Program-made: the position numbers and the translations under genes
The notes under the pieces: model-generated
Told to the model about the DNA's origin: nothing
Databases searched by the model: none
What the model saw: the letters and a program-made list of their open reading frames with translations, nothing else
Assembly: GCA_002733415.1 (NCBI GenBank)
Contig: NVVR01000001.1
Span: 196,493-260,492 of the forward strand
Length of the DNA stretch: 64,000 nucleotides
Source: Kordia sp.
GTDB lineage: Bacteria > Bacteroidota > Bacteroidia > Flavobacteriales > Flavobacteriaceae
Direction of reading: 5' to 3'
Shown: positions 53,018 to 62,000 of the stretch, piece after piece
Position numbering within the stretch: the stretch's first letter is position 1
Layout: each line of letters starts with the position of its first letter

Positions 53018-53377
53018 TTACAATCTAACGATAACGGTTTTTGATTTGCTATCCCAATGTAATAAATGTTTATTTTCATTAAACCAGTTTTTCCAAGTTA
53101 TAAGATCGTTACTTTCGGTTTTACCGATAGTTTCGTAGCTATACCCTGTCTTAGATTTTAACTGTGTGATTTGTCCAAGAAAGTTACTAGCTGAAGTCAA
53201 TTCAAAACTATATCCTTCTTCTAAATTGTGAAATTCTTCAATTATTGAAATACGTTCTTGAACATATTTACAAGCTTTTTTGTCAATATTCTTTTTGTCA
53301 ATGTTTTTATCAGTTGCAAATACATTTCCAACTAATAAAAATAAAATTCCAGTTAAGATGATGCTTTTAATATTCAT
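53018..53377 (-). CDS. Hypothetical secreted protein
   Basis: The 119-residue protein has a signal peptide (about 1-22, ending NVFATD), a Lys/Asp-rich short repeat (KNIDKKNIDKK), and then an unrecognised soluble domain ending WDSKSKTVIVRL. There is a near-consensus promoter upstream and a shared terminator downstream, so it is probably expressed. Function unknown. Confidence 0.72.
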   Translation of the reverse strand: MNIKSIILTGILFLLVGNVFATDKNIDKKNIDKKACKYVQERISIIEEFHNLEEGYSFELTSASNFLGQITQLKSKTGYSYETIGKTESNDLITWKNWFNENKHLLHWDSKSKTVIVRL

Positions 53378-53435
53378 GCTTAGTTTTTTTAATATAATTA
53401 ATATTCCCCAAATGTCCTTATTGTTATGGACGGTA

Positions 53436-53466
53436 CAAATCTAGTTCCTATCTTGTTATAAACCAA
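53436..53466 (-). promoter_or_regulatory. Bacteroidota-type promoter of the secreted 119-residue protein
   Basis: On the minus strand TTG (53464-53466) and TAGATTTG (53436-53443) are 20 bases apart, close to the consensus. The -7 element lies 58 bases before the start codon. Confidence 0.6.
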
Positions 53467-53851
53467 TAGGTTGAATTGTATTTCGTCGTTTTTACTATAT
53501 TTAGAAGGTTAACCTTTGTTAATTGATGATTATTGTATTATAACAAGGTGTTTGTTGTTGATTTACAACGTATTAGTGTTTTTTATTAAAAAATCAACAA
53601 TTTTAAAAACCGACCAAATGCATTTTTAACCTCATAAAACGCTCTTTTCGGTTGTAAAGTGACGTTATTTTGTGGTTTAAGGTATTTGTTGTTGTCGTAA
53701 TTTAGGTGTAATTGTCCTTTTTGTGTTTTATTTAATAGCGAGTGTTTTTTTAACATGCGCTTTTAATTAATAACTGACTCTTTCATCAAGAAGATTTTTA
53801 TTATTTTTACCATTTACGAATCATTAATAAGCCTTAAGCTGTTTGTGTACT
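53467..53851. other. AT-rich intergenic region before ruvB
   Basis: No gene, RNA or strong hairpin is visible in these 385 bases. A poor match to the -7 element lies near 53810 (TACCATTTACG). Confidence 0.5.
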
Positions 53852-54874
53852 ATGAATGAAAATCTTGATCCGACCAACGAAAATTACAATCCAGCAGAAT
53901 TAGATGCTGATAGAGCGTTAAGACCACTATCATTTGATGATTTTGCAGGACAAGACCAAGTATTAGAAAATTTAAAAATTTTTGTTCAGGCGGCTAACTT
54001 ACGTGATGAAGCTTTGGATCACACACTATTTCATGGCCCTCCAGGATTAGGAAAAACTACTTTAGCGTATATTTTAGCAAATGAATTAGGGGTAGGTATT
54101 AAAGTTACTTCGGGGCCGGTATTAGATAAGCCAGGTGATTTAGCAGGTTTGTTAACTAATTTGGAAGAACGTGATGTGTTGTTTATTGATGAAATACATC
54201 GATTGAGTCCGATTGTTGAAGAGTATTTATATTCTGCAATGGAGGATTATAAAATTGACATCATGATTGAGTCTGGGCCGAATGCAAGAACAGTTCAGAT
54301 AAATCTAAATCCGTTTACGTTAATAGGGGCAACTACACGTTCTGGATTATTGACCGCGCCTATGCGTGCTCGTTTCGGTATTCAGTCACGTTTGCAATAT
54401 TATAAAACAGAATTGCTAACTACGATAGTTGAGCGTAGTGCTCATATATTAAATGTCCCAATTGATTTAGAGTCCGCAATAGAAATTGCAGGTAGAAGTA
54501 GAGGGACACCTCGTATTGCAAATTCTTTATTACGTAGAGTTCGTGATTTTGCGCAAATAAAAGGAAATGGTAGTATTGATATGGAAATCGCTCGCTTCGC
54601 ATTAAAAGCTTTGAATGTAGATGCACATGGACTGGATGAGATGGATAATAAGATATTAACGACTCTTATAGATAAATTTAAAGGTGGTCCAGTAGGAATA
54701 ACGACGTTAGCAACTGCTGTTTCTGAAAGCGGTGAAACTATAGAGGAAGTATACGAACCATTTTTAATTCAACAAGGGTTTTTAATTCGTACGCCACGTG
54801 GAAGAGAAGTTACAGAGCTTGCTTATAAACATTTAGGTAGGGTAAAAGGAGCTATTCAAGGAGGGTTGTTTTAG
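53852..54874 (+). CDS. ruvB: Holliday junction branch migration helicase subunit
   Basis: The ATG at 53852 gives 340 residues, the family length; an in-frame TTG three codons upstream is rejected. The AAA+ motor has Walker [10 protein letters not shown] (about 62-70), Walker [11 protein letters not shown] (about 108-117) and sensor regions GATTRSG and [10 protein letters not shown]. The C-terminal winged helix ends [13 protein letters not shown]. RuvB drives branch migration with RuvA, whose gene is 3.6 kb downstream on the same strand. Confidence 0.96.
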   Translation: MNENLDPTNENYNPAELDADRALRPLSFDDFAGQDQVLENLKIFVQAANLRDEALDHTLFHGPPGLGKTTLAYILANELGVGIKVTSGPVLDKPGDLAGLLTNLEERDVLFIDEIHRLSPIVEEYLYSAMEDYKIDIMIESGPNARTVQINLNPFTLIGATTRSGLLTAPMRARFGIQSRLQYYKTELLTTIVERSAHILNVPIDLESAIEIAGRSRGTPRIANSLLRRVRDFAQIKGNGSIDMEIARFALKALNVDAHGLDEMDNKILTTLIDKFKGGPVGITTLATAVSESGETIEEVYEPFLIQQGFLIRTPRGREVTELAYKHLGRVKGAIQGGLF

Positions 54875-54944
54875 TTCTGGGATATTAATCTAAACTTATA
54901 TGTATGGCTGAGCTTGTCTAAGTCGGTTATAAAGAGAGTTTAAA

Positions 54945-55868
54945 ATGAATCTAAAAGAAAAATATACACAAATGATAAAAACCGAAGCATTGCGCCTCGG
55001 TTTTTTGTCTTGTGGTATTTCAAAAGCTACTTTTTTGGAAGAGGAAGCTCCAAAACTAGAGAGCTGGCTAAAAAATGATTTTCATGGTGAAATGAAGTAT
55101 ATGGAAAATCATTTTGACAAACGATTGGATCCGCGTTTGTTGGTGGAGGATGCAAAGTCTGTGATTTCCTTAAGTTATAATTATTATCCAGAGCAATTGC
55201 AGCGAGAAGATTCTTATAAAATCGCAAAATATGCTTATGGGCAAGACTATCATCATGTAATAAAGGCGAAACTAAAAGAGCTTTCGGTTTTTGTTCAGGA
55301 ACAAGTCGGTGATGTTCAAGGTCGTGCTTTTGTAGATTCAGCACCTGTAATGGAACGTGCTTGGGCAAAGAAATCAGGGCTAGGTTGGGAAGGGAAGCAT
55401 TCTTTAATACTACAAAAGAAACAGGGATCCTTCTTTTTTTTATCAGAATTAGTAATTGATTTAGAGTTAGACTATGATACTCCAATGACCGATCATTGCG
55501 GGACCTGTACAAAATGTATTGACGCTTGTCCAACTGAGGCAATTTTGCCAAATAATACTGTAGATGGTAGTAAATGTATTTCTTATTTTACTATTGAGTT
55601 AAAAGAGAATATTGCAAATGAATTTAAAGGTCAGTTTGACGATTGGATGTTCGGGTGTGATATTTGTCAAGACGTTTGTCCGTGGAATCGTTTTTCAAAA
55701 CCTCATAATGAACCATTATTTACTCCTAAGTCTGAATTACTTAATATGACTAAGAAAGATTGGGAGGATATAACCGAAGATGTGTTTGGTAAAGTGTTTC
55801 AGAAGTCGGCTGTAAAACGAACTAAATTTGCAGGATTACAACGTAATATTTCTTTTCTTAAAAAATAA
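54945..55868 (+). CDS. queG: Epoxyqueuosine reductase
   Basis: The 307-residue enzyme makes queuosine from epoxyqueuosine in tRNA, with cobalamin and iron-sulfur clusters. The cluster motifs are [12 protein letters not shown] (about 186-197) and [11 protein letters not shown] (about 235-245); [13 protein letters not shown] (about 95-107) and [23 protein letters not shown] (about 128-150) are other family blocks. It is 70 bases after ruvB. Confidence 0.94.
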   Translation: MNLKEKYTQMIKTEALRLGFLSCGISKATFLEEEAPKLESWLKNDFHGEMKYMENHFDKRLDPRLLVEDAKSVISLSYNYYPEQLQREDSYKIAKYAYGQDYHHVIKAKLKELSVFVQEQVGDVQGRAFVDSAPVMERAWAKKSGLGWEGKHSLILQKKQGSFFFLSELVIDLELDYDTPMTDHCGTCTKCIDACPTEAILPNNTVDGSKCISYFTIELKENIANEFKGQFDDWMFGCDICQDVCPWNRFSKPHNEPLFTPKSELLNMTKKDWEDITEDVFGKVFQKSAVKRTKFAGLQRNISFLKK

Positions 55869-55902
55869 ATTCAGTAAAACTTTCATAATTGAAACATAGG
55901 TA

Positions 55903-55910
55903 TAACTTTG
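55903..55910 (+). promoter_or_regulatory. Likely -7 element of maeB
   Basis: TAACTTTG lies 23 bases before the maeB start. TTT at 55881-55883 is at the expected 19-base spacing, a partial -33 match. Confidence 0.55.
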
Positions 55911-55933
55911 TATAATTATACCAATTTTGACTT

Positions 55934-58216
55934 ATGAGTAAAAAAAGAATGAGGCATGAAGCATTAATTTATCATGCGAAGCCAGTACCCGGAAAAATTA
56001 AAGTAGTACCAACAAAAAAATATGCAACTCAGCGTGATTTAGCATTGGCCTATTCACCAGGTGTTGCAGAGCCTTGTTTAGAAATTGAAAAAAACCCAGA
56101 AGATGCTTATCGGTACACAGCAAAAGGAAATCTTGTAGCTGTAATTTCAAACGGAACGGCAGTTTTAGGATTAGGAGATATTGGTCCTTTAGCCTCTAAG
56201 CCTGTGATGGAAGGAAAAGGTTTATTGTTTAAAATTTTTGCAGACATTGATGTTTTTGATATAGAAATTGATACTAAAGACATTGATGCTTTTGTTGAAA
56301 CTGTTAAAAATATAGCGCCAACTTTTGGTGGGATAAACTTAGAAGATATAAAAGCGCCTGAAGCATTTGAAATAGAACGACGCTTAAAGGAAGAGTTAGA
56401 TATTCCAGTAATGCACGATGATCAACATGGGACAGCAATTATTTCCTCAGCAGCCCTATTAAATGCATTAGAGCTTGTAGATAAAAAAATAGAAGATGTC
56501 CGAATAGTAGTTTCTGGAGCAGGAGCTGCAGCAATATCTTGTACAAGGTTATACAAGTCTTTTGGTGCAAAAACTAAAAATATTGTAATGTTGGATAGTA
56601 AGGGGGTAATACAAAACAGTAGAGGGAACCTTACCAGTCAGAAAAAAGAATTTGCAACAGAGCGAGATATAACGACACTTGATGAAGCAATGGAAAATGC
56701 AGATGTGTTTATAGGTTTGTCTATGGCAGATATAGTTACTCCAGAGATGCTAAAATCAATGGCAAAGGATCCTATTGTTTTTGCGATGGCAAATCCAAAT
56801 CCTGAAATTGCATATAACATAGCAATAGATGCTAGAGATGATATTATTATGGCTACAGGAAGGTCTGACCATCCTAATCAGGTAAACAATGTATTAGGTT
56901 TTCCTTTTATATTTAGAGGGGCTTTAGATGTTCGCGCAACAAGTATCAATGAACCAATGAAAAAGGCAGCTGTGCTAGCCTTAGCAAAACTAGCAAAAGA
57001 ACCTGTTCCTGAACAGGTTAATATAGCATATGGGGAAACAAAATTAATTTTTGGAAAAGAGTATATAATACCAAAACCATTTGATCCTAGGTTGATATCA
57101 GAAGTGCCTCCTGCAGTAGCAAAAGCGGCAATGGAATCGGGGGTTGCTACATACCCTATTAAAGATTGGGAAAAGTATAAGGAAGAGTTAATGCAGCGTT
57201 TAGGATCGGATAATAAATTGGTTCGATTAATTCATAGAAGAGCAAAATCAGATCCGAAGAAAATAATATTTGCAGAGGCAGATCATTTAGATGTGCTAAA
57301 AGCAGCTCAGATAGTATTAGAAGAAGGAATTGGAATCCCGATTTTATTAGGGAATAAAAATATTATTTTAGAATTAAAAGAAGAAATTGGTTTTGATGAA
57401 GAAGTAGTTATTATAGATCCTAAAACGGATGAAGAAGAAGATAGAAGAGCGCATTACGCCAAAAAATATTGGAAAAAATCTAGAAGAAAAGGAAAGACGC
57501 TTTTAGAAGCTACAAAATGGATGCGTGAACGTAATTATTTTGCTGCAATGATGGTAAATGAAGGAGAGGCAGATGCATTGATTACAGGGTATTCAAGAAG
57601 TTATCCAACGGTATTAAAACCAATGTTGGAGCTTATTGGAATGGCAAAAGGAGTTTCAAGAGTAGCTGCAACAAATTTAATGATGACAGAAAGAGGGCCG
57701 ATGTTTTTGTCGGATACTTCTATAAATATAAACCCAACAGCAAGAGAGTTAGCAGTTATTGCTAAAATGACTTCCAGAACAGTTCAGTTATTTGGTATGG
57801 AACCAATAATGGCGATGATGTCGTATTCTAACTTTGGTTCATCAGGACATGAAACATCCGAGAAAGTTGCTCAAGCAGTATCTTATTTACATAAATATTA
57901 TCCTGACTTAGTTGTTGATGGAGAATTACAAATGGATTTTGCGTTAAATTCTGAAATGCTAAGTGAGAATTTTCCATTCTCTAAATTGGCAGGGAAGAAA
58001 GTAAATACCTTAGTCTTTCCAAACTTAGATGCAGCAAATATTTCATATAAGATGTTGAAAGAATTAAATAAGGCGGAATCAATTGGTCCAATTTTAATGG
58101 GGATGAATAAAGCAGTTCATGTATTGCAATTAGGAGCTAAAGTAGATGAAATGGTTAACATGGCCGCTGTTGCAGTTGTTGATGCGCAACAAAAAGAAAA
58201 CATGGAATTAGCGTAA
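55934..58216 (+). CDS. maeB: NADP-dependent malic enzyme with phosphotransacetylase-like domain
   Basis: The 760-residue enzyme decarboxylates malate to pyruvate and makes NADPH. The N-terminal half (about 1-430) has malic-enzyme motifs: AYSPGVAEPCLEIEKNPEDAY (about 36-56), NLEDIKAPEAFEIERRL (about 135-151), the metal site VMHDDQHGTAI, and nucleotide loop IVVSGAGAAAISC. The C-terminal half (about 440-755) is a phosphotransacetylase-like domain, usual for MaeB and probably regulatory. It is followed by an R1 repeat, then ruvA. Confidence 0.95.
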   Translation: MSKKRMRHEALIYHAKPVPGKIKVVPTKKYATQRDLALAYSPGVAEPCLEIEKNPEDAYRYTAKGNLVAVISNGTAVLGLGDIGPLASKPVMEGKGLLFKIFADIDVFDIEIDTKDIDAFVETVKNIAPTFGGINLEDIKAPEAFEIERRLKEELDIPVMHDDQHGTAIISSAALLNALELVDKKIEDVRIVVSGAGAAAISCTRLYKSFGAKTKNIVMLDSKGVIQNSRGNLTSQKKEFATERDITTLDEAMENADVFIGLSMADIVTPEMLKSMAKDPIVFAMANPNPEIAYNIAIDARDDIIMATGRSDHPNQVNNVLGFPFIFRGALDVRATSINEPMKKAAVLALAKLAKEPVPEQVNIAYGETKLIFGKEYIIPKPFDPRLISEVPPAVAKAAMESGVATYPIKDWEKYKEELMQRLGSDNKLVRLIHRRAKSDPKKIIFAEADHLDVLKAAQIVLEEGIGIPILLGNKNIILELKEEIGFDEEVVIIDPKTDEEEDRRAHYAKKYWKKSRRKGKTLLEATKWMRERNYFAAMMVNEGEADALITGYSRSYPTVLKPMLELIGMAKGVSRVAATNLMMTERGPMFLSDTSININPTARELAVIAKMTSRTVQLFGMEPIMAMMSYSNFGSSGHETSEKVAQAVSYLHKYYPDLVVDGELQMDFALNSEMLSENFPFSKLAGKKVNTLVFPNLDAANISYKMLKELNKAESIGPILMGMNKAVHVLQLGAKVDEMVNMAAVAVVDAQQKENMELA

Positions 58217-58263
58217 GGATTAAGGCTTGTGCTTGTTGCTAAAAAAAGTGTATTTTTGAATTT

Positions 58264-58437
58264 GATCCACCAGTGGGTTTAAGTTTTTCGTCCCGATAGC
58301 TATCGGGATATCTCGAATGAGAAATGATCTTGTGTATTTGCGCGGAGGAAGTTGATTCTGTGTGGAGGAGTAAAAAAAAAGAATTATTTCAAAAAGGAAT
58401 AATAGTATTAATTCATATCTCGTAGGTGTATCTCGAG
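58264..58437 (+). repeat. R1 repeat (copy F, extended)
   Basis: GATCCACCAGTGGGTTTAAG is followed by the palindrome TCCCGATAGCTATCGGGA, then ATCTCGAATGAGAAATGATC. The tail appears twice: GTGTATTTGCGCGGAGG and TTAATTCATATCTCGTAGGT. It fills the maeB-ruvA gap. Confidence 0.7.
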
Positions 58438-58460
58438 GTAGTTGATTTTGATTGAAAAAA

Positions 58461-59042
58461 ATGATTACTCAAATACAAGGTAAATTAATAGAGAAGAATC
58501 CTACAAACGTTGTTGTTGATTGTGGTGGTGTGTGTTATGAAATTAATATTTCTATGCATACATTTTCATTATTGCCAGAGCGCGATTTTTTAAAAATTTA
58601 TACGCACCTTCAAGTAAAAGAAGATTCGCATACTTTGTATGGGTTTATGGAAAAGGCAGAACGAGAGTTGTTTAGGTTGTTAATATCAGTTTCGGGAATA
58701 GGGACTAATATAGCAAGGACAATGCTATCATCTCTTACGCCTAAACAAATACAACAAGCAATTGCTGTGGCTGATGTGGCTACAATACAATCCATAAAAG
58801 GAATTGGAGCAAAAACTGCGCAACGTGTTATTTTGGACTTAAAAGATAAAGTGTTAAAAGTGTTCGGAATGGACGAAGTTTCGGATGTTTTATACAATAC
58901 AAGTAAAGAAGAAGCGTTATCTGCTTTAGAAGTTTTAGGGTACGCAAGAAAGCAAGCTGAAAAAGTTTGTAATAAAATAGTAGGAACAACTCCGGATGCT
59001 AATGTGGAGACAATAATTAAATTAGCATTGAAGAGTCTGTAA
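58461..59042 (+). CDS. ruvA: Holliday junction branch migration subunit
   Basis: The ATG at 58461 (MITQIQGKLIEKNPTNVV) is preferred over an upstream TTG and gives 193 residues. The OB-fold (about 1-65) is followed by two helix-hairpin-helix motifs: LLISVSGIGTNIARTML (about 73-89) and IQSIKGIGAKTAQRVILDLK (about 107-126). The third domain (about 145-193) contacts RuvB. The order maeB-ruvA-sprA is a known flavobacterial one. Confidence 0.94.
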   Translation: MITQIQGKLIEKNPTNVVVDCGGVCYEINISMHTFSLLPERDFLKIYTHLQVKEDSHTLYGFMEKAERELFRLLISVSGIGTNIARTMLSSLTPKQIQQAIAVADVATIQSIKGIGAKTAQRVILDLKDKVLKVFGMDEVSDVLYNTSKEEALSALEVLGYARKQAEKVCNKIVGTTPDANVETIIKLALKSL

Positions 59043-59099
59043 TAATATACCAATGGAGTTTTATAAACCGATTTGGTATTAGTTAAGAAAGAAAAAATA

Positions 59100-62000
59100 A
59101 TGAGCATTTTAGCGCAACGAATTTTTGGGGTATTAGTTTTGGTTTCTGCAATTGTATTTGCACAGGATCCAATAGCACAGGATTCTATTATACAGCCACA
59201 AACAGGGTATAATTTAGGGCAATTAAATGTGCCAAATCCTATCAGCATTACTTCTAAATATACGTACGATCCGTTTACGGATAGATATATTTATACAGAA
59301 TCTATCGGTGATTTTAATATCAATTACCCTGTAATACTAACTCCTAAAGAGTATGAAAAATTGGTATTGCAGGAGTATATTAAGGGGTATTATAAGACGA
59401 AGTTGGATGCGCTTGAAGGGAAAAAAGATGGGTCAGAAGAAGCTCAGAAAAACCTGTTGCCAGAATTTTATGTAAACTCTAGTTTTTTTGAATCGATTTT
59501 TGGAGGAAATACCATTGAGGTTATTCCGCAAGGGTATGTGTCAATGGATATTGGTTTTTTATATTCAAAACAGGACAACCCAGTATTATCACCTCAAAAC
59601 AAATCAAGTTTTACATTTGATTTTGATCAGCAAATTAGTTTAAGTATGTTGGGAAAGGTAGGGAAGAGGTTGCAAATAACAGCGAACTACGATACCGAAT
59701 CAGTATTTGATTTCCAAAACCAAATAAAATTAGAATACACTCCAACAGAAGATGATATCATCAGAAAAATAGAAGTTGGTAATGTCAGTCTACCACTAAA
59801 CAGTACGTTAATAACAGGAGCGCAGAGTTTGTTTGGAGTTAAAACGGAATTACAGTTTGGTAAAACAACAGTTACTGCAATTTATTCTGAGCAGAAGTCA
59901 GAACGTAAAAGTGTTACTGCTGAAGGAGGAGGGGTACTTGAAGAATTTGAATTGTTTGCATTGGATTATGATGAGAGTAGACACTTTTTCTTATCGCAAT
60001 ATTTTAGAAATAAATACGACATTGCTTTACAAGAGTATCCGATAATACGATCGAATGTTCAAATTACGCGTTTGGAAGTTTGGGTAACCAACAGGAATAA
60101 TACGGTAAATAACGTAAGGAATATTGTGGCGTTACAGGATCTAGGAGAGGTTACAAACCTAGGTGAATCAGCGGTGACAATTACTGCTGGACTTAATTCT
60201 TATCCTGATAATAGCAATAACAATTTAAACCCGGAAACAATAGGTTCAGGGTCTGTATTAACAGCCCAGATAAGAGACATCGCAACTGTTCAACAAGGTT
60301 TTGGTGCATTGTCGGCAATAGTAAGTGAAGGGACGGACTATTCTAAATTAGAAAATGCAAGAAAGTTAACGGAGAATTCAGAATATAATTACAACCAACA
60401 GTTAGGATATCTTTCTTTAAATCAGCGATTAACAAACGATGAAGTTTTAGCAGTTGCATATCAATTTACGGTTGGAGGAAAAGTGTATCAGGTTGGGGAA
60501 TTTGCAACTGATGGAGTAGATGCTACAACAACAGATACAGATGCTGTAACAGGAGATGTTTTGGTAACAAACCAATCCTTAGTACTTAAAATGTTAAAGA
60601 GTAATTTAACAAATGTATCAGAGCCAGTTTGGGACTTAATGATGAAAAATGTATACGCTTTAGGGGCGTATCAGTTAAGTCAAGAGTCATTCAAATTAGA
60701 TATATTATATACGGATCCATCACCGGTGAATTTTATTTCAGAAGTTCCAGGAACACCTTTGCCTTCAGATGTAGAGTTGACAACATTATTGCAGGTTTTT
60801 GATTTAGATAAACTAAACGCCAATAACGATCCACAACAAGGAGGAGATGGTTTTTTCGATTTCTATCCTGGAATAACAGTAAATACGAATAACGGAAGTG
60901 TCTTTTTTACAAAAGTAGAGCCTTTTGGAGAGTATTTATTTGAGAAGTTACGAATTGATGGTTCAGAAGACTATGATGATGATATGGATTTAACAGAAAC
61001 TGAGTTGCTGTCTTATAATCCAAATCAAAAGAAATATGTTTATAAAAATTTATATGTTTCAACTAAAACAGTTGCGGCTGAGGAGGCTGATAAAAATAAG
61101 TTTCAGTTAAAAGGGCGTTATAAATCCTCTGGTGGTGGAGGTATTTCTATTGGAGCATTTAATGTGCCTAGAGGTTCTGTTACAGTAACAGCAGGAGGTA
61201 GGCAATTGGTAGAGGGAGTTGATTATACCGTTGATTATCAATTAGGACGAGTACAAATTCTAGATGAAGCATTAAAAGCATCTGGAACTCCAATTGATAT
61301 ATCAGTTGAGAATAACGCAGTATTTGGGCAGCAGTCAAAACGATTTGCAGGAATAAATGTAGAGCATAAATTCAATGATAATTTCCAAATTGGTGGGACG
61401 TTTTTAAATTTAAAAGAAAAGCCATTAACACAAAAGGCTAATTTAGGATATGAGCCAATAAACAATACTATTGTAGGGTTTAATGGTAATTATTCTACTG
61501 AAGTTCCGTTTTTAACAAGATTGGTAAATAAGTTGCCAAATATTGATACTGATGTTCCTTCAAATATATCTGTTAGAGGGGAATTTGCTTATTTACTACC
61601 AGGCTCACCAAAGCAAACAAAGCAAAATGGTGAAGCAACTACTTATGTTGATGATTTTGAAGCAGCCCAATCAGCAATTGATGTTAAAGCACCGTTATCA
61701 TGGAAGTTGTCGAGTATACCAAATGGACATGCTCCGCTTCAAACAGGAGAAGAACCTATTCCAAATGATGATTTAACCGCAGGGTTTAGAAGAGCAAAAT
61801 TAGCCTGGTACGGAATTGATCCTATTTTTTATAGCAACCAGAAGCCTTCAGGTGTTTCAGATGATGATATTTCTACTTTAGAAACAAGGCGTGTTTTTAT
61901 AAATGAAGTGATAGATCAAGATATTGCTACTGGACAAACAACGGTGTTGCAAACCTTAGATTTAGCCTATTATCCAAATCAGAGAGGGCCGTATAATAAT

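Noticed and set aside
55027..55551. 174-residue minus-strand frame inside queG
   Set aside because: It lies entirely within a conserved gene on the other strand and has no recognisable features.
58610..59248. 212-residue minus-strand frame over ruvA and the sprA start
   Set aside because: It is antisense to two well-conserved genes.
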